Origin: CAVPMN01 sp963706425
GTDB taxonomy: Bacteria; Actinomycetota; Acidimicrobiia; Acidimicrobiales; Acidimicrobilacustridaceae
NCBI GenBank assembly: GCA_963706425.1
Contig: CAVPMN010000020.1
Coordinates: 310,001-374,000 of the forward strand
Direction: 5' to 3'
Length of the DNA: 64,000 nucleotides
Part shown: piece by piece, positions 1 through 9,494 of the stretch
Position numbering within the stretch: the stretch's first letter is position 1
Layout of the letters: each line of letters opens with the position of its first letter
Made by a program: the position numbers and the translations under genes
Notes under the pieces: generated by a model
What the model saw: only the letters and a program-made list of their open reading frames with translations
Databases searched by the model: none
What the model was told of the DNA's origin: nothing

Positions 1-84
1 GACGCCGAGGTGATCCTCTTCAGCCCGTTCGCCGCCCACGCTGCGGTCATCGACCACATGAAGGCCAAGCTCGCCTCCACCTGA
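1..84 (+). CDS. 3' end of an unidentified gene
   Basis: The first 27 codons of the window are open in frame 1 and end in TGA at 82-84; the start lies outside the window. The visible tail reads DAEVILFSPF then a helix ending KAKLAST. Codon third positions are almost all G or C, as in a real gene of this genome. The tail is too short to assign a family; an oxidoreductase C-terminus is possible but is only a guess. Confidence 0.5.
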   Translation, partial: DAEVILFSPFAAHAAVIDHMKAKLAST

Positions 85-222
85 TCGACCCCACCACCGG
101 TCCGGGACCGGGGTCGGATTCCACTCGACGAGCGGCACGTCGTAGGGTGGCCGGCGGCCAGACCTGACGGGTCGTCAGGGATGGCCGCCAGGCCGCCTCA
201 CTCCCCTGCCCGGAGGCACGAC

Positions 223-2016
223 ATGACCAGCTCCGACCCGTCGTCGCTCGCAGAGGCGAAGGCGCGCTATGAGGCCGAGCGAGCCAAGCGGCTGCGCGAA
301 GAGGGTCTGGCCCAGTACCACACCCTCGACGAGCACCATCTCGACCGCGATCCTTGGGCCGACCCCGACTTCACCCGCGACCCGATCACCGAGGACGTCG
401 AGGTGGTAGTCCTCGGCGGCGGCTTCGCGGGCATGCTCGCCGGCATCAACCTCGTCAAGCGGGGCATCACCAACTTCCGCATCGTCGAGAAGGCAGCCGA
501 CTTCGGGGGCACGTGGTACTGGAACCGCTACCCGGGCTGCATGTGCGACGTGGACGCCACCATCTACCTCCCGCTGTTGGAGGAGACGGGCTACATGCCG
601 ACCGAGAAGTACGCCAGCGCGTCGGAGATCTTCGGGTACTGCCAGCTGCTCGCAGCGCACTTCGGGCTCTACGAGCACGCGCTGTTCCAGACCGAGGTCG
701 AGTCGCTCACGTGGGACGACGACGCCCACCGGTGGGACGTGGTGACCAAACGAGGCGACCACATCCGCACCCAGTTCTTCGTGTCGGCGGGCGGCCTCAT
801 GCACAAGGCCAAGCTGCCCGGCATCGACGGCATCGACCGCTTCGCCGGCAAGGCCTTCCACACGACACGTTGGGACTACGACTACACCGGCGGCAGCCCG
901 ACCGAGCCGATGGACAAGCTCGCCGACAAGGTGGTCGGCATCATCGGCACGGGCGCCACGTCGGTGCAGGTGGTGCCGCAGCTGGCCCGGTCGGCCAAGG
1001 AGGTCTACGTCTTCCAGCGCACGCCGTCGGCCGTCGGCGTGCGCGCTCAGCAGAAGATCGACGAGACATGGTTCCGCTCACTGCCGCCGGGCTGGCAGGC
1101 CGAGCGCACGCGCAACTTCACCCAGGTGGTCACCGGTCAGAAACCCGACCGCGACCTGGTCGCCGACGGTTGGGGCCAGGTGCTGGGCGAGGACACCCAG
1201 CGCGAGCCAGCGTCAGAGGAGGAGCGGGCCGAGCTGGAGGCCATCGACTTCGAGATCATGGAGGGGTTCCGGCGGCGGATCGACGAGCTCGTCGACGACC
1301 CTGAGACCGCCGAGAAGCTCAAGCCCTGGTATGGCAAGCACTGCAAGCGCATCTGCTTCCACGACGAGTACCTCCAGTCGTTCAACGAGCCGAACGTGCA
1401 CCTCGTCGACACCGACGGCCGGGGGGTACGCGAGATGTCCGCCGCCGGACCCATCGTCGACGGCAAGGAGTACCCGCTCGACCTGCTCGTATTCGCGTCG
1501 GGCTTCGAGATCACGACCGGTCTGGTCCACCGCCTCGGGTTCGACCCGGTCGGCCGCGGCGGCGTGCACCTGAGCGAGCGCTGGCACGACGGCACCCACT
1601 CGCTGCACGGAGTGATGACCGCCGAGTTCCCCAACTTCTTCGTGGTCAGCTTCATCCAGGCAGGGTTCGGCCTGAACTTCGTGCACTTCCTCTCGGAGTC
1701 GACCGCCCACATCACCTGGCTGATCGACCACTGCCTACAGGAGGGCATCGCGTCGATCGAGGCGACGCCCGAGGCCGAAGACGAGTGGCTCAACATCCTG
1801 TGGGAGGCATCGGGTCCTCTGGCCCGCTACAACCGCGGGTGCACGCCGAGCTACGGCAACAGCGAGGGGTCGCGCACCATGCTCGCGGCCCGCAGCGCGG
1901 TCTTCCCCGGTCCGCTCATGGACTACGCCGCCCACCTCGAGAAGTGGCGCGACGCCGGCACCCTCGAGGGCACCAAGATCGTCCGCGAGTCACAGCCCGC
2001 GGACAAGGCTGGCTGA
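223..2016 (+). CDS. Flavin-containing monooxygenase, Baeyer-Villiger type
   Basis: Predicted 597-residue FAD- and NADPH-dependent monooxygenase, which would insert oxygen next to a carbonyl in a ketone; the substrate is unknown. The FAD Rossmann motif GGGFAG lies at about residues 65-70. A BVMO fingerprint FAGKAFHTTRWD (FxGxxxHxxxW[P/D]) follows near residue 215, and a second nucleotide-binding motif GIIGTGATS near 245. The length fits the family. An upstream in-frame ATG exists at 181, but GGAGG at 212-216 lies six bases before ATG 223, so 223 is preferred. It appears to be first in a short + strand pair with the DoxX-like gene. Confidence 0.88.
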   Translation: MTSSDPSSLAEAKARYEAERAKRLREEGLAQYHTLDEHHLDRDPWADPDFTRDPITEDVEVVVLGGGFAGMLAGINLVKRGITNFRIVEKAADFGGTWYWNRYPGCMCDVDATIYLPLLEETGYMPTEKYASASEIFGYCQLLAAHFGLYEHALFQTEVESLTWDDDAHRWDVVTKRGDHIRTQFFVSAGGLMHKAKLPGIDGIDRFAGKAFHTTRWDYDYTGGSPTEPMDKLADKVVGIIGTGATSVQVVPQLARSAKEVYVFQRTPSAVGVRAQQKIDETWFRSLPPGWQAERTRNFTQVVTGQKPDRDLVADGWGQVLGEDTQREPASEEERAELEAIDFEIMEGFRRRIDELVDDPETAEKLKPWYGKHCKRICFHDEYLQSFNEPNVHLVDTDGRGVREMSAAGPIVDGKEYPLDLLVFASGFEITTGLVHRLGFDPVGRGGVHLSERWHDGTHSLHGVMTAEFPNFFVVSFIQAGFGLNFVHFLSESTAHITWLIDHCLQEGIASIEATPEAEDEWLNILWEASGPLARYNRGCTPSYGNSEGSRTMLAARSAVFPGPLMDYAAHLEKWRDAGTLEGTKIVRESQPADKAG

Positions 2017-2095
2017 CGCTACGGTCCTGTCCACGACCTCCCGCCAGCTCACCACCGCCCAGAACCTGGTCCGCGTCCTGCTCGGGGCGGCGCTG

Positions 2096-2620
2096 GTGAT
2101 CGCCGGGCTCGCGCATCTCACCTGGGCCCGATCCGAGTTCCTGGCACAGGTGCCGGGCTGGGTCCCGCTCGATGCGGACCTCGTCGTCGTGCTGTCGGGT
2201 GTGGTCGAGATCGCGCTCGGCGGCGCGCTCGTGCTGTTGGCGCGCTACCGCGAAGTGCTCGGATGGGTGACGGCTGCGTTCTTCGTCGCCGTCTTCCCGG
2301 GCAACATCTCCCAGTTCGTCGACGGCGACGCTGCGTTCGGACTCGACAGCGATGCCGCTCGGGCCGTGCGTCTCCTGTTCCAGCCCGTCCTCATCGTGCT
2401 TGCCCTGTGGTCGACGGGCGCCTGGGAGCGCGTGGCGGGCCAGGTCTCATCGCTGACGACCAGTCCGCTCGGTCCCGTACCGCGCGGTCGCACGATCACC
2501 GCCGGCAGGGCCGGAGGATCGCCTCAGCCGTCGAGCGCGGGAGACACGTTGGCGAAGGCGTCGACCCGGTCCTGGGCGCGCTGGTCCGCCGCAGCGGTTC
2601 GTGGACCCTTGGCCACGTAG
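2096..2620 (+). CDS. DoxX-like small membrane protein (start uncertain)
   Basis: A hydrophobic protein with about four membrane segments and the DoxX-type features GLAHLTW, then VPGWVPLDADLVV, then a helix ending LLARYREVLGW, and FPGNISQF. DoxX-family members are inner-membrane proteins of mostly unknown function. The GTG at 2096 falls inside the first membrane segment, because the reading frame upstream (NLVRVLLGAALV) already encodes it. The true start is therefore earlier and uses no obvious ATG/GTG, or an indel hides it. The last 30-40 codons overlap the end of the convergent hydroxylase gene and may also be altered by an indel. Confidence 0.6.
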   Translation: MIAGLAHLTWARSEFLAQVPGWVPLDADLVVVLSGVVEIALGGALVLLARYREVLGWVTAAFFVAVFPGNISQFVDGDAAFGLDSDAARAVRLLFQPVLIVLALWSTGAWERVAGQVSSLTTSPLGPVPRGRTITAGRAGGSPQPSSAGDTLAKASTRSWARWSAAAVRGPLAT

Positions 2621-3153
2621 TCGTCGGCGAACTCGGCCTTGACCGCACCCGTGCCGTCGAGCAGCCAGAGCGGAGCCATGCGACGCGGCAGCGTCACCAC
2701 GCCGGGGTCGTCGTAGGTGCCGAACGCCTTGTCCCACACCGGGTTCGTCACGCCGAAGTTGCGCATCGGCGCTCCGAAATGATGATGGAGGTGGTTACGG
2801 CGAGCCCAGCGGCCGTAGCGATTGCGCGGCGGATGCGTGTGGGTGCGCCGGTGCGCGACCTCGTAGCCGAAGTACATCGAGAGCAGGCCGGCGGTGAAGG
2901 CGGTGGCCCAGCGCCTACTTGTCAGTGCAGCGGTGGCCGGGTAGGCCACCGCTGTGGTGACCGCTGCGGAGGCCAGCTTCTTCGACGCCGGCGAGAAGTA
3001 GGTGACGTCGGCGTGGTGCTTCAGATGCTCGACCGATGCCAGTCCCCGGCCCCGCATCTCGTGCATGAGAAACCTGTGCATGCCGTACTCCGCCACGGTC
3101 CACGACGCTGCTCCGATGAGCGCAGCCACCGCACGGGTCCGAAGTATTGCCAT
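2524..3153 (-). CDS. Fatty acid hydroxylase / sterol desaturase family membrane protein
   Basis: A 209-residue membrane protein of the di-iron fatty-acid hydroxylase superfamily (ERG3/CrtZ-like). The histidine clusters expected for the two irons are visible in order: EYGMHRFLMHE, EHLKHH, AHRRTHTH and RNHLHHHFG. Two or three hydrophobic stretches lie between them. The family hydroxylates or desaturates lipids, sterols or carotenoids in the membrane. No carotenoid or hopanoid gene lies nearby to narrow the substrate. It faces the DoxX-like gene and the 3' ends overlap by about 95 bases. Confidence 0.8.
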   Translation of the reverse strand: MAILRTRAVAALIGAASWTVAEYGMHRFLMHEMRGRGLASVEHLKHHADVTYFSPASKKLASAAVTTAVAYPATAALTSRRWATAFTAGLLSMYFGYEVAHRRTHTHPPRNRYGRWARRNHLHHHFGAPMRNFGVTNPVWDKAFGTYDDPGVVTLPRRMAPLWLLDGTGAVKAEFADDYVAKGPRTAAADQRAQDRVDAFANVSPALDG

Positions 3154-3185
3154 TCCGGAAGGATGCCAGAAGGTCGTCGAGCTCG

Positions 3186-4065
3186 TCAGTACCGAGTAGG
3201 GATGTACCGCAGAGGCAGGTCGGACTCGCGGTAGTCACCTCGTGCCTCACGTTCGGGCAGCGTGATCTTCTTGTGCTTCTGCGGTTCATACGGCACGTGT
3301 GCGAGCAGGTGCGAGATGACGTTGAGCCTGGCTCGCTTCTTGTCGTCGGAGTGAACGACCCACCACGGCGCCCATGCCGTATCGCTCGCGGCGAACATGG
3401 CGTCGCGTGCTCGCGAGTAGTCGAACCACCGGCTGTAGGAGAGGAGGTCCATGTCCGACAGCTTCCAGATCTTGCGGGGATCGTCGATCCGACTCTGCAG
3501 GCGCCGGGTCTGCTCCTCGGGGCTGACCTCGAGCCAGTACTTGATGAGGAGGATCCCGGAATCGATCATCGCCTTCTCGAATCCGGCCACACCTTCGAGG
3601 AACCGGTCGACCTCGTGCTCGGTGCAGAAGCCCATCACCCGCTCGACCCCAGCGCGGTTGTAGTAGCTGCGATCGAAGATCACGATCTCACCCGCGGCGG
3701 GGAAATGCGGGACATACCGCTGGAGGTACATCTGCGACTTCTCGCGCTCGGTCGGTGCGGGCAAGCGCGATGACCCGAAAGACCCGAGGACTGACGCGTT
3801 CGGTGATGGCTTTGATCGTGCCGCCCTTGCCGGCAGTGTCTCGGCCCTCGAAGACGATGCACACCTTCGTGCCCGTCGCTTTCACCCACTCCTGAAGAGC
3901 AACGAGCTCACCATGGAGACGGCGCAGTTCCTTCTCGTACTCCTTGACCTTCATCTTGGGCACGTGCGCGCCATCGACCGTGGCGTCCATTGCGGCCGCG
4001 CCACTGCTCGACCTGCCGCGACCGTTCGGCTCGCCCTTCTTCTTCCGCTTCTTGTCTTTCGCCAT
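3186..4065 (-). CDS. ppk2: Polyphosphate kinase 2 (frameshifted)
   Basis: PPK2 transfers phosphate between polyphosphate and nucleoside diphosphates. The N-terminal part carries a Lys-rich start (MAKDKKRKKKGE) and the Walker A motif FEGRDTAGKGGTIKA. The C-terminal part has the Walker B/lid motif DRSYYNRAGVERVMGF and HSDDKKRARLNVISHLL. The two parts are in different frames, joined near 3765-3772, where CTTGCCC appears to carry one extra base. Joined, the protein is about 293 residues, the usual length of a one-domain class I PPK2. ATG 4065 is preferred, but an in-frame ATG at 4077 exists. No slippery site supports programmed frameshifting, so a sequencing indel is the simplest explanation. Confidence 0.85.
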
Positions 4066-4122
4066 GCCGGTCACCATCCTCAGCCAGTTCGTCGGTGCAG
4101 CGGACGCGGCATCGATCTATCA

Positions 4123-5490
4123 CTATCCGTGGGCCAGCGGATCTCTGCCTCGAGCCAGCGCCAACAGGTCGCCGACGGCGACGTCGCGAGCCCGCCGTCG
4201 ATCCGCAGCGGTGAGGTTGCCCTCCCTCACCAGTAGACGCAATCCCCGCGGATGGATCCGGAACTCGAGTGGCGTGTCGAGCTCGAGTGCTTCCCCGTCG
4301 ATGCCCGCGTAGGCCTTGCCCGACCGCGACCTGACTTCGAAGCGCTCGGCCGTGAACTCGTGCCAGTTCCGACTCCGGCGACGCTGACCGAGAGCCGAGA
4401 GCGCGACGACCTGTGCCGCGTCGCGTCCGGTCGTGCCGGTGACTGCCACGACGCCGAGCAGCCCGGTGTCGAGGCGACGACGCTGGGAGGCGTCGAGCGT
4501 GGCCCCCAGCACGTAGGGGTTGTTCGACACCTGGATCAAGAACGCGCCGTCCACCTCGGTTCCATCAGGCTCGGTGAACTGGAGATCGAAGGACTGCTCG
4601 GTTCGGCCCAGCATCTCGGGCAACAGGGCCTTGGTGGTCTCGGCCTTGGCGTCGCGGTACCCCTCTTGTTGCACGATCGTGGCGTAGATGCCGAGCGACA
4701 CGTTGTTGACGAACAGTCGATCGCCCACCGTCGCGTAGTCGATGCGCCGTTCGATGGCGTCGCGGTAGGCGTAGAGGCAGGCTCGCGGATCTTCCCGGTC
4801 GATGCCGAGGTCGAGCGCGAAGTGGTTTCGCGTGCCGGCGGAGACACAGACGAACGGCAGGTCGTGCTCGATGGCGATCGACGCAACCAGGGCCTGCGAT
4901 CCGTCTCCGCCGGCCATGCCCAGACAGTCGGCCCCGCGGGCCACGGCGTCGCGAGCCAGCTGCTCGAGGTCGAGCCCGCGATCGAGCATCACCACCTCGA
5001 CGCCCAGTTCCTCGGCCAACGCGACCAGGCCGAACTTCTCGACCTTGCCGCCCCCCGACCAGGGATTGCACAGCAGGACGGGATGTTGTGGTCGCGGCAC
5101 CGGACCGGGTCGCCGCCGATCTCGCTCATGGAGGTCATGCACCAGTGCCGCCCGAGCCAGCCCGACCGTGACCACGAGCAGCACGCCGAGGAGCACCAGC
5201 CGGGCAAGGGGCTGCTCGGCGTCAGCGGTGGCATGGACGACGGCCACGGCGACGACCACCACCCCGATCACCGCACCCACGGCACCCAAGGCCCGCCGCG
5301 GCATCCGCTCGGTGGCGATCCACCACCCGCCCGCGACCGCCAGCGTGAGACCGACCAGGGCGACCGCGAGATCGGCGACGTTCCGCGCCACGAAGAGCAC
5401 CACCAGGAGAACGAGCACCGCACCACAGCCGAGCGACGCGAGCGCCAGCGCTCGCGTGCGCCAACCGGGTGCACCTTCGGTTGTGGTCAT
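4123..5490 (-). CDS. Diacylglycerol kinase-family lipid kinase with N-terminal membrane domain
   Basis: A 455-residue protein. Residues about 1-120 form four hydrophobic segments. From about 140 there is a DAGK catalytic domain with LLCNPWSGGGKVEKF, the nucleotide loop MAGGDGSQALVA and the GTRNHFALDLGID motif. The family phosphorylates diacylglycerol or related lipids at the membrane (DgkB/YegS/LCB5 group). ATG 5490 follows a region without clear coding character. The exact lipid cannot be told from sequence. Confidence 0.85.
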   Translation of the reverse strand: MTTTEGAPGWRTRALALASLGCGAVLVLLVVLFVARNVADLAVALVGLTLAVAGGWWIATERMPRRALGAVGAVIGVVVVAVAVVHATADAEQPLARLVLLGVLLVVTVGLARAALVHDLHERDRRRPGPVPRPQHPVLLCNPWSGGGKVEKFGLVALAEELGVEVVMLDRGLDLEQLARDAVARGADCLGMAGGDGSQALVASIAIEHDLPFVCVSAGTRNHFALDLGIDREDPRACLYAYRDAIERRIDYATVGDRLFVNNVSLGIYATIVQQEGYRDAKAETTKALLPEMLGRTEQSFDLQFTEPDGTEVDGAFLIQVSNNPYVLGATLDASQRRRLDTGLLGVVAVTGTTGRDAAQVVALSALGQRRRSRNWHEFTAERFEVRSRSGKAYAGIDGEALELDTPLEFRIHPRGLRLLVREGNLTAADRRRARDVAVGDLLALARGRDPLAHG

Positions 5491-5569
5491 ATGCGGACGG
5501 TCCCTTCTCGACCCTGGCGTCGACACCCATTGTCCGACGCCATCGTCACCCGCGACGTCCTCGCTGGCC

Positions 5570-5740
5570 TCATCCACTCTGGACGATCGCGAGTCTGGTC
5601 GTGCGCAGGTCGCGTGATGACGCCTGCACCGTCGCGATCGTGTCGTCCGTGCGCAACGTGAACGAGCCGTCGACCAGTTGCTCGATGCGCCGGCGCTGAT
5701 CGGCAGTCCACGTCGGTCCGCTCGGCTCGTCGTCGCGCAC
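5570..5740 (-). CDS. Small hypothetical protein
   Basis: A 56-codon frame from GTG 5740 upstream of the lipid kinase. It reads VRDDEPSGPTWTADQRRRIE near the start and ends LAIVQSG. Codon use is like that of neighbouring genes, but there is no clear ribosome-binding site and no family is recognised. It could be the front of a slightly longer gene broken by an indel, since the next frame continues with an acidic stretch (RVDEASEDVAGDDG). Confidence 0.35.
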   Translation of the reverse strand: MRDDEPSGPTWTADQRRRIEQLVDGSFTLRTDDTIATVQASSRDLRTTRLAIVQSG

Positions 5741-5861
5741 CGGGCCAGCGTAGGGCGCACTGCCTGTCGACCAGGCCCGCATGATGGCGCCGTGGGCACC
5801 GCCGGATAATCGTGCTGGAATGTGACGGGAGCACCCTGCTCCCCGATCGGGGGGGGGTGGC

Positions 5862-6662
5862 ATGAACGTCGACGATCTGGTGCGCGACCACTACAGCGGG
5901 GACGATCTCGAAGCGGTGGTGATCAGCGCCTTGCGCGGGGCGGGGGTCGACGTCGACGCTCTGCGGGTCGAAGACCTCGCGGGGCTCGACCAACTCCACG
6001 CCGGTTTCGGTTCGGCAACCGATCACCTGCTCGACGCCCTCGACCTCACCCCCGGCACCGCCCTGCTCGACGTGGGCTGCGGGATCGGCGGACCGTCGCG
6101 CATGGCGGCGGGTCGCGGCTGCCGGGTGACCGGGATCGACCTCAGCCCCGACTTCATCGACCTGGCCCGCTCCCTCACCGACCGAGTCGGACTGGGCGCG
6201 CTCACCACGTTCGACGTCGGGTCGGCCACTGACCTGCCGTACGACGACGGGTCGTTCAGTCGAGCAATGTTGAACCACGCGGGCATGAACATCCCCGACA
6301 AGGCCCAGATGTTCGCCGAGGTGCGACGGGTGCTCGACGACGATGGACGGTTCGCGGTCTACGAGCAGATGCGCATCGGCGACGGCCCGTTGGCCTATCC
6401 ACTCCCCTGGGCCGATGGCGAGGCGTCGTCGTTCGTCGAGACCCGGCAGCGGTACGCAGAGCTCTTGCGCGATGCCGGCTTTCGCGTCGAGCACGACGAG
6501 GACCGCACCGCAGCCAACGCCGCTGGTAGCCCCCCGCCCCCGGGGGCACTCGGACCTGGCGACCTCTTCGGCCCAGACTTCGCCGAGCGAATCGGCAACA
6601 ACATCACCGCGGCGATGGAAGGCAAGCTCGCCGCCGTGTTGATGGTGGCCCACGCCGCATGA
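5862..6662 (+). CDS. Class I SAM-dependent methyltransferase
   Basis: A 266-residue enzyme. The SAM-binding motif LLDVGCGIGGPSR lies near residues 68-80, followed by the acidic motif GIDLSPDF and the post-motif region GSATDLPYDDGSFSRA. The GCGIGGPSR form is common in UbiE/tocopherol/sterol-type small-molecule methyltransferases. The C-terminal substrate-binding part (DLFGPDFAERI) is not diagnostic. The start follows a nine-G run at 5849-5857 just before ATG 5862, which can act as the ribosome-binding site but is also an indel-prone position. Confidence 0.85.
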   Translation: MNVDDLVRDHYSGDDLEAVVISALRGAGVDVDALRVEDLAGLDQLHAGFGSATDHLLDALDLTPGTALLDVGCGIGGPSRMAAGRGCRVTGIDLSPDFIDLARSLTDRVGLGALTTFDVGSATDLPYDDGSFSRAMLNHAGMNIPDKAQMFAEVRRVLDDDGRFAVYEQMRIGDGPLAYPLPWADGEASSFVETRQRYAELLRDAGFRVEHDEDRTAANAAGSPPPPGALGPGDLFGPDFAERIGNNITAAMEGKLAAVLMVAHAA

Positions 6663-6702
6663 GCCGCGTCATCCAGAGACGCGTCGGCCTGGGTGGGGCG
6701 CC

Positions 6703-7095
6703 TCAGTCAGGGAGTTGTGCGATCAACTTCGCCGGCGCGGTCATCCGGAACGACTCGTCGATCAGTTCACCGACCTCGTTCCAGTCGACCTCGGCGGCGG
6801 TGAAGTCGAGGCCGATCCAGCCGTAGGGGCCCCAGTAGGCGGGAACGAAGAATCGAGGGTCCTCGAGCAAAGCGGAGGCCTCGTCGGGGTCGGGGAGGAT
6901 CAGCACCGACTGGTCGAAGCGGCCCGAGTCATGATCGCCCTTCTCGACCGCACCGTAGATGGCGAAGATCTTCTTCGTGAAGAAGCACGGCCGCCCGTGG
7001 GAGACCTTTTCCGCAGCCCCCGGCAGGGCGAGACAGATCTCGCGAAGGCGACCCAGCGAAGGATCGTTGGGGTCGAACATCAACGGATGCGCCAT
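6703..7095 (-). CDS. MmcQ/YjbR-family protein
   Basis: A 130-residue protein of the YjbR fold (DUF419). Recognisable parts are the N-terminal helix REICLALPGAAEKVSHGRP, the strand PCFFTKKIFAIYG, and the C-terminal YWGPYGWIGLDF with the helix EVGELIDESFRM. The fold resembles DNA-binding or protein-interaction modules, but no activity is established for most members. ATG 7095 is preferred over an upstream in-frame ATG because homology starts there. Confidence 0.82.
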   Translation of the reverse strand: MAHPLMFDPNDPSLGRLREICLALPGAAEKVSHGRPCFFTKKIFAIYGAVEKGDHDSGRFDQSVLILPDPDEASALLEDPRFFVPAYWGPYGWIGLDFTAAEVDWNEVGELIDESFRMTAPAKLIAQLPD

Positions 7096-7236
7096 CGCGC
7101 CAGTCTGGGAGCCGGAGGAGTTACCGGTCAACGAAACATCCGCCATTCGGCGTTCGAACCGGCCGGAGGGAAACCCTTCGAGGGATCAGGCGTTCGTGGA
7201 CGGAGCGGCAGCGGCAGCGGATCGCCGGGACGGTCG

Positions 7237-8146
7237 TCAGTCGAGGTTCGTGGCCAGGACGTCGGCTCTGCCGTAGTGACCGACGACGTCGAAGTATCTC
7301 TTGGCGTGGAGGGCTTCGCGGAGGTCGCAGTCAGCGGTGACAATGCCGGTCTCGTCGTACAGCGGGCCAGCGATGACGTTTCCGCTGGGCGACACGATGC
7401 AGGCGCCCCCGCGACCCAGCACCTCGACACCTTCGGGCATCGCGAACCGGGAAGTCGGACGGGAACGCGGCGGTGGGAATGAACTGGGGAACGCTGACCA
7501 CGAACGCGCCGGCCTCGATGGCGATGTGCCGCATCGATGCGATCCAGCCATCGCTGTCGTCGGCGGTCGGTGCGAGCCAGATCTGTGGGCCGCCTTCGTA
7601 CACGCGCCAGCGTGCGAGGGGCATCCGGTTCTCCCAGCAGATCAGCCCGCCGACCCGGCCGACACCGGGCAGGTCGACGACCTCGAGATCGTCACCGGCC
7701 CCGACGCCGTGGAAGAGCCGCTCGTGCATCGTCGGCATCAGTTTGCGATGGCGCGACCGCAGTCCCTCAGGCCCGATGACCAGCAACGTGTTGTAGAGCG
7801 AGCCGGGGCGATGGTCTTCGCGCTCGTTGACGCCGATGGCGATGTGGAGATCCCCTTCGGCGCAGGCCTTGGCCAGACGGTCGACGAGCGGTCCATGAAC
7901 ATCGACGCTCGAAGCCCACATCCGCTCCCACAGCTCGTTGTACTCACCAGACCAAGACGTGGCCGTCGCGGCCCAGAAGCCGCTCGGGTAGAGCGACACG
8001 AAGCATTCGGGGAAGACGACCAGCTTGGCGCCGTCATCAGCGGCCTCGGCCATCAGCATGATCGCCTTGTCGACGGTTGCCTCGGCGTCGAGCACGACGG
8101 GTGTGTCCTGCACTGCTGCGATCCGCACCGTGTCGAAGGTCGTCAT
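7237..8146 (-). CDS. Nitrilase / carbon-nitrogen hydrolase (frameshifted)
   Basis: Carbon-nitrogen hydrolase of the nitrilase branch, which converts nitriles or amides to acids. The catalytic triad is visible: Glu in LVVFPECFVSLYPSG, Lys in RHRKLMPTMHERL, and Cys in GGLICWENRMPLAR. The PECFVSLYPSGFW and CWEN contexts are typical of true nitrilases. The frame breaks near 7450, between SDFPVR and FAMPEGVEV. The rest continues in the next frame with GRGGACIVSPSGNVIAGP and ends at 7237. Joined length is about 302 residues, a normal size. A single-base error is likelier than loss of function, because both halves are well conserved. Confidence 0.82.
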
Positions 8147-8300
8147 CGACGAAAGCTAGCCGCTGCCGAGCACCGACAGACTCGGGACCTCGTCGACGAT
8201 GACGTCGACCGGCAGACCACCCGTCGCGTTCCTGTCCGAACAGAGCCACCTCCGCGCTGCGGCATCGTCTTCTCAGCCGTGCGGACCCGAACGATGGCGG

Positions 8301-9005
8301 TCAGGGAAGGGAAGGATGCGTCTTGTTGAAGATGTCCGTGGCCAGCCATCCGTCGTACGACGGCAGCCAGACATGCACCATCCACGTGTCCATGAACATC
8401 TGGTTCACACCGCCCAGCGCCGCACACTCGGCGTCGGTGAGGTGCTCGCCGACGATGAAGGGCGACCCACCGGCCACACACAGCTCGTGGTGCTGATGCC
8501 AGTGGTCGTTGTCGCCGGGAAACCCCGCTGGTGGCATCATCCCGCTCTGCACCAGGAACATCATCCCGGTCAGCTTCGAGTCGGGTGTGGTGCCGTCGAA
8601 CATGAGCCAGTTCGGCTTGGTCGGGTCGAAGGGGCCGGTGATCCGGGATGGGTCGACGTAGTGGATGCCCTGGCCGGCGCTCCACACGGCGGCCTGTACC
8701 CACCCGGCCGCCTCCGCCTGTGCGACCGTCTTCAACGACGACACGTAGCTGCTGGATGCGGTGAGATCGGCGGCGAGGGCCTGGCAGTCAGTAGCCGACA
8801 GCGCCCCCTTCGGCTGCGTGTACACCGTGGCGAACATGCCGCCGCCGTGACCGTCGTTGACCAGGGTGTCGCTCGGATCGCAGTAGAAGGGCCGGGCGGT
8901 GCCCGGCTGGTAGCTGAGCGGGATGCAACCCGAGACGACGAGCACCGCCAGTGCCACCACCGCCAGCGCCGCACCCCTGCTTCGGCCAAGCGTTCCCAGC
9001 GCCAT
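8301..9005 (-). CDS. Predicted lipoprotein of unknown function
   Basis: A 234-residue protein with a lipoprotein signal: a short basic start, a hydrophobic core and the lipobox VVSGC. The mature part has four more Cys and a His/Trp-rich stretch DNDHWHQHHELCV near residue 160, followed by DAECAALGG and MVHVWLPSYDG. The clustered His residues could bind metal, but no catalytic family is recognised. An alternative start lies upstream; ATG 9005 places the signal peptide correctly. Confidence 0.7.
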   Translation of the reverse strand: MALGTLGRSRGAALAVVALAVLVVSGCIPLSYQPGTARPFYCDPSDTLVNDGHGGGMFATVYTQPKGALSATDCQALAADLTASSSYVSSLKTVAQAEAAGWVQAAVWSAGQGIHYVDPSRITGPFDPTKPNWLMFDGTTPDSKLTGMMFLVQSGMMPPAGFPGDNDHWHQHHELCVAGGSPFIVGEHLTDAECAALGGVNQMFMDTWMVHVWLPSYDGWLATDIFNKTHPSLP

Positions 9006-9121
9006 GATCGGCCCCCTCTGTGTCCGACGGGCTCGATCAGCACCACCCGTCGACGTCGACCCTAGCGGCTTCATCCGACACCGGCCACCGGGTCCGCGCC
9101 GGTGGAACTAGGTTGCCGCCC

Positions 9122-9415
9122 ATGCGAAGCGGTGCGGGTGGTACCCGGCGCGAGGGCCCGGACCCGGCAACCTTCACACCTGCGCCGGTGATCCCCTCGA
9201 CCCTCCCGTACGTGACCTGCGCTCCCCCGTCGGTGACCGGCGCGACCATTGCGACCGCGGTGTGCACCTTCGACCTCTCGTCCACGCAACTGCTCCCGGT
9301 GACCACGATGACGAACCCGTTCGATCTCCGCGAACCGCTTGCGAACGACGTGGCCGACGCGAGCGCCCTCGATGCCACCGCTTCGGTGCTGACGACGCCT
9401 CGCTACACGGGCTGA
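9122..9415 (+). CDS. Doubtful hypothetical frame
   Basis: The 489 bases between the lipoprotein and nudC have no recognised gene. A 97-codon + strand frame here has strong third-position G/C and ends TTPRYTG. An overlapping frame on the - strand (9378 down to 9037) uses the same third positions and looks equally good, so strand cannot be decided. No Shine-Dalgarno sequence precedes ATG 9122 and no family is recognised. Listed only to record what the gap holds. Confidence 0.25.
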   Translation: MRSGAGGTRREGPDPATFTPAPVIPSTLPYVTCAPPSVTGATIATAVCTFDLSSTQLLPVTTMTNPFDLREPLANDVADASALDATASVLTTPRYTG

Positions 9416-9494
9416 CGTCGACGAGGTGCGGGCTGGCACAACGGTGTGATTGCGCCTATCAGGTGATGCTCCGCGCGGTCATCTACTCGCGCTC

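Noticed and set aside
3765..3772. Programmed frameshifting in ppk2
   Set aside because: There is no slippery heptamer or downstream structure, and similar breaks occur in many unrelated genes here.
9037..9378. A - strand gene between the lipoprotein and nudC
   Set aside because: It shares third codon positions with an equally open + strand frame and has no family or ribosome-binding site, so neither strand is favoured.
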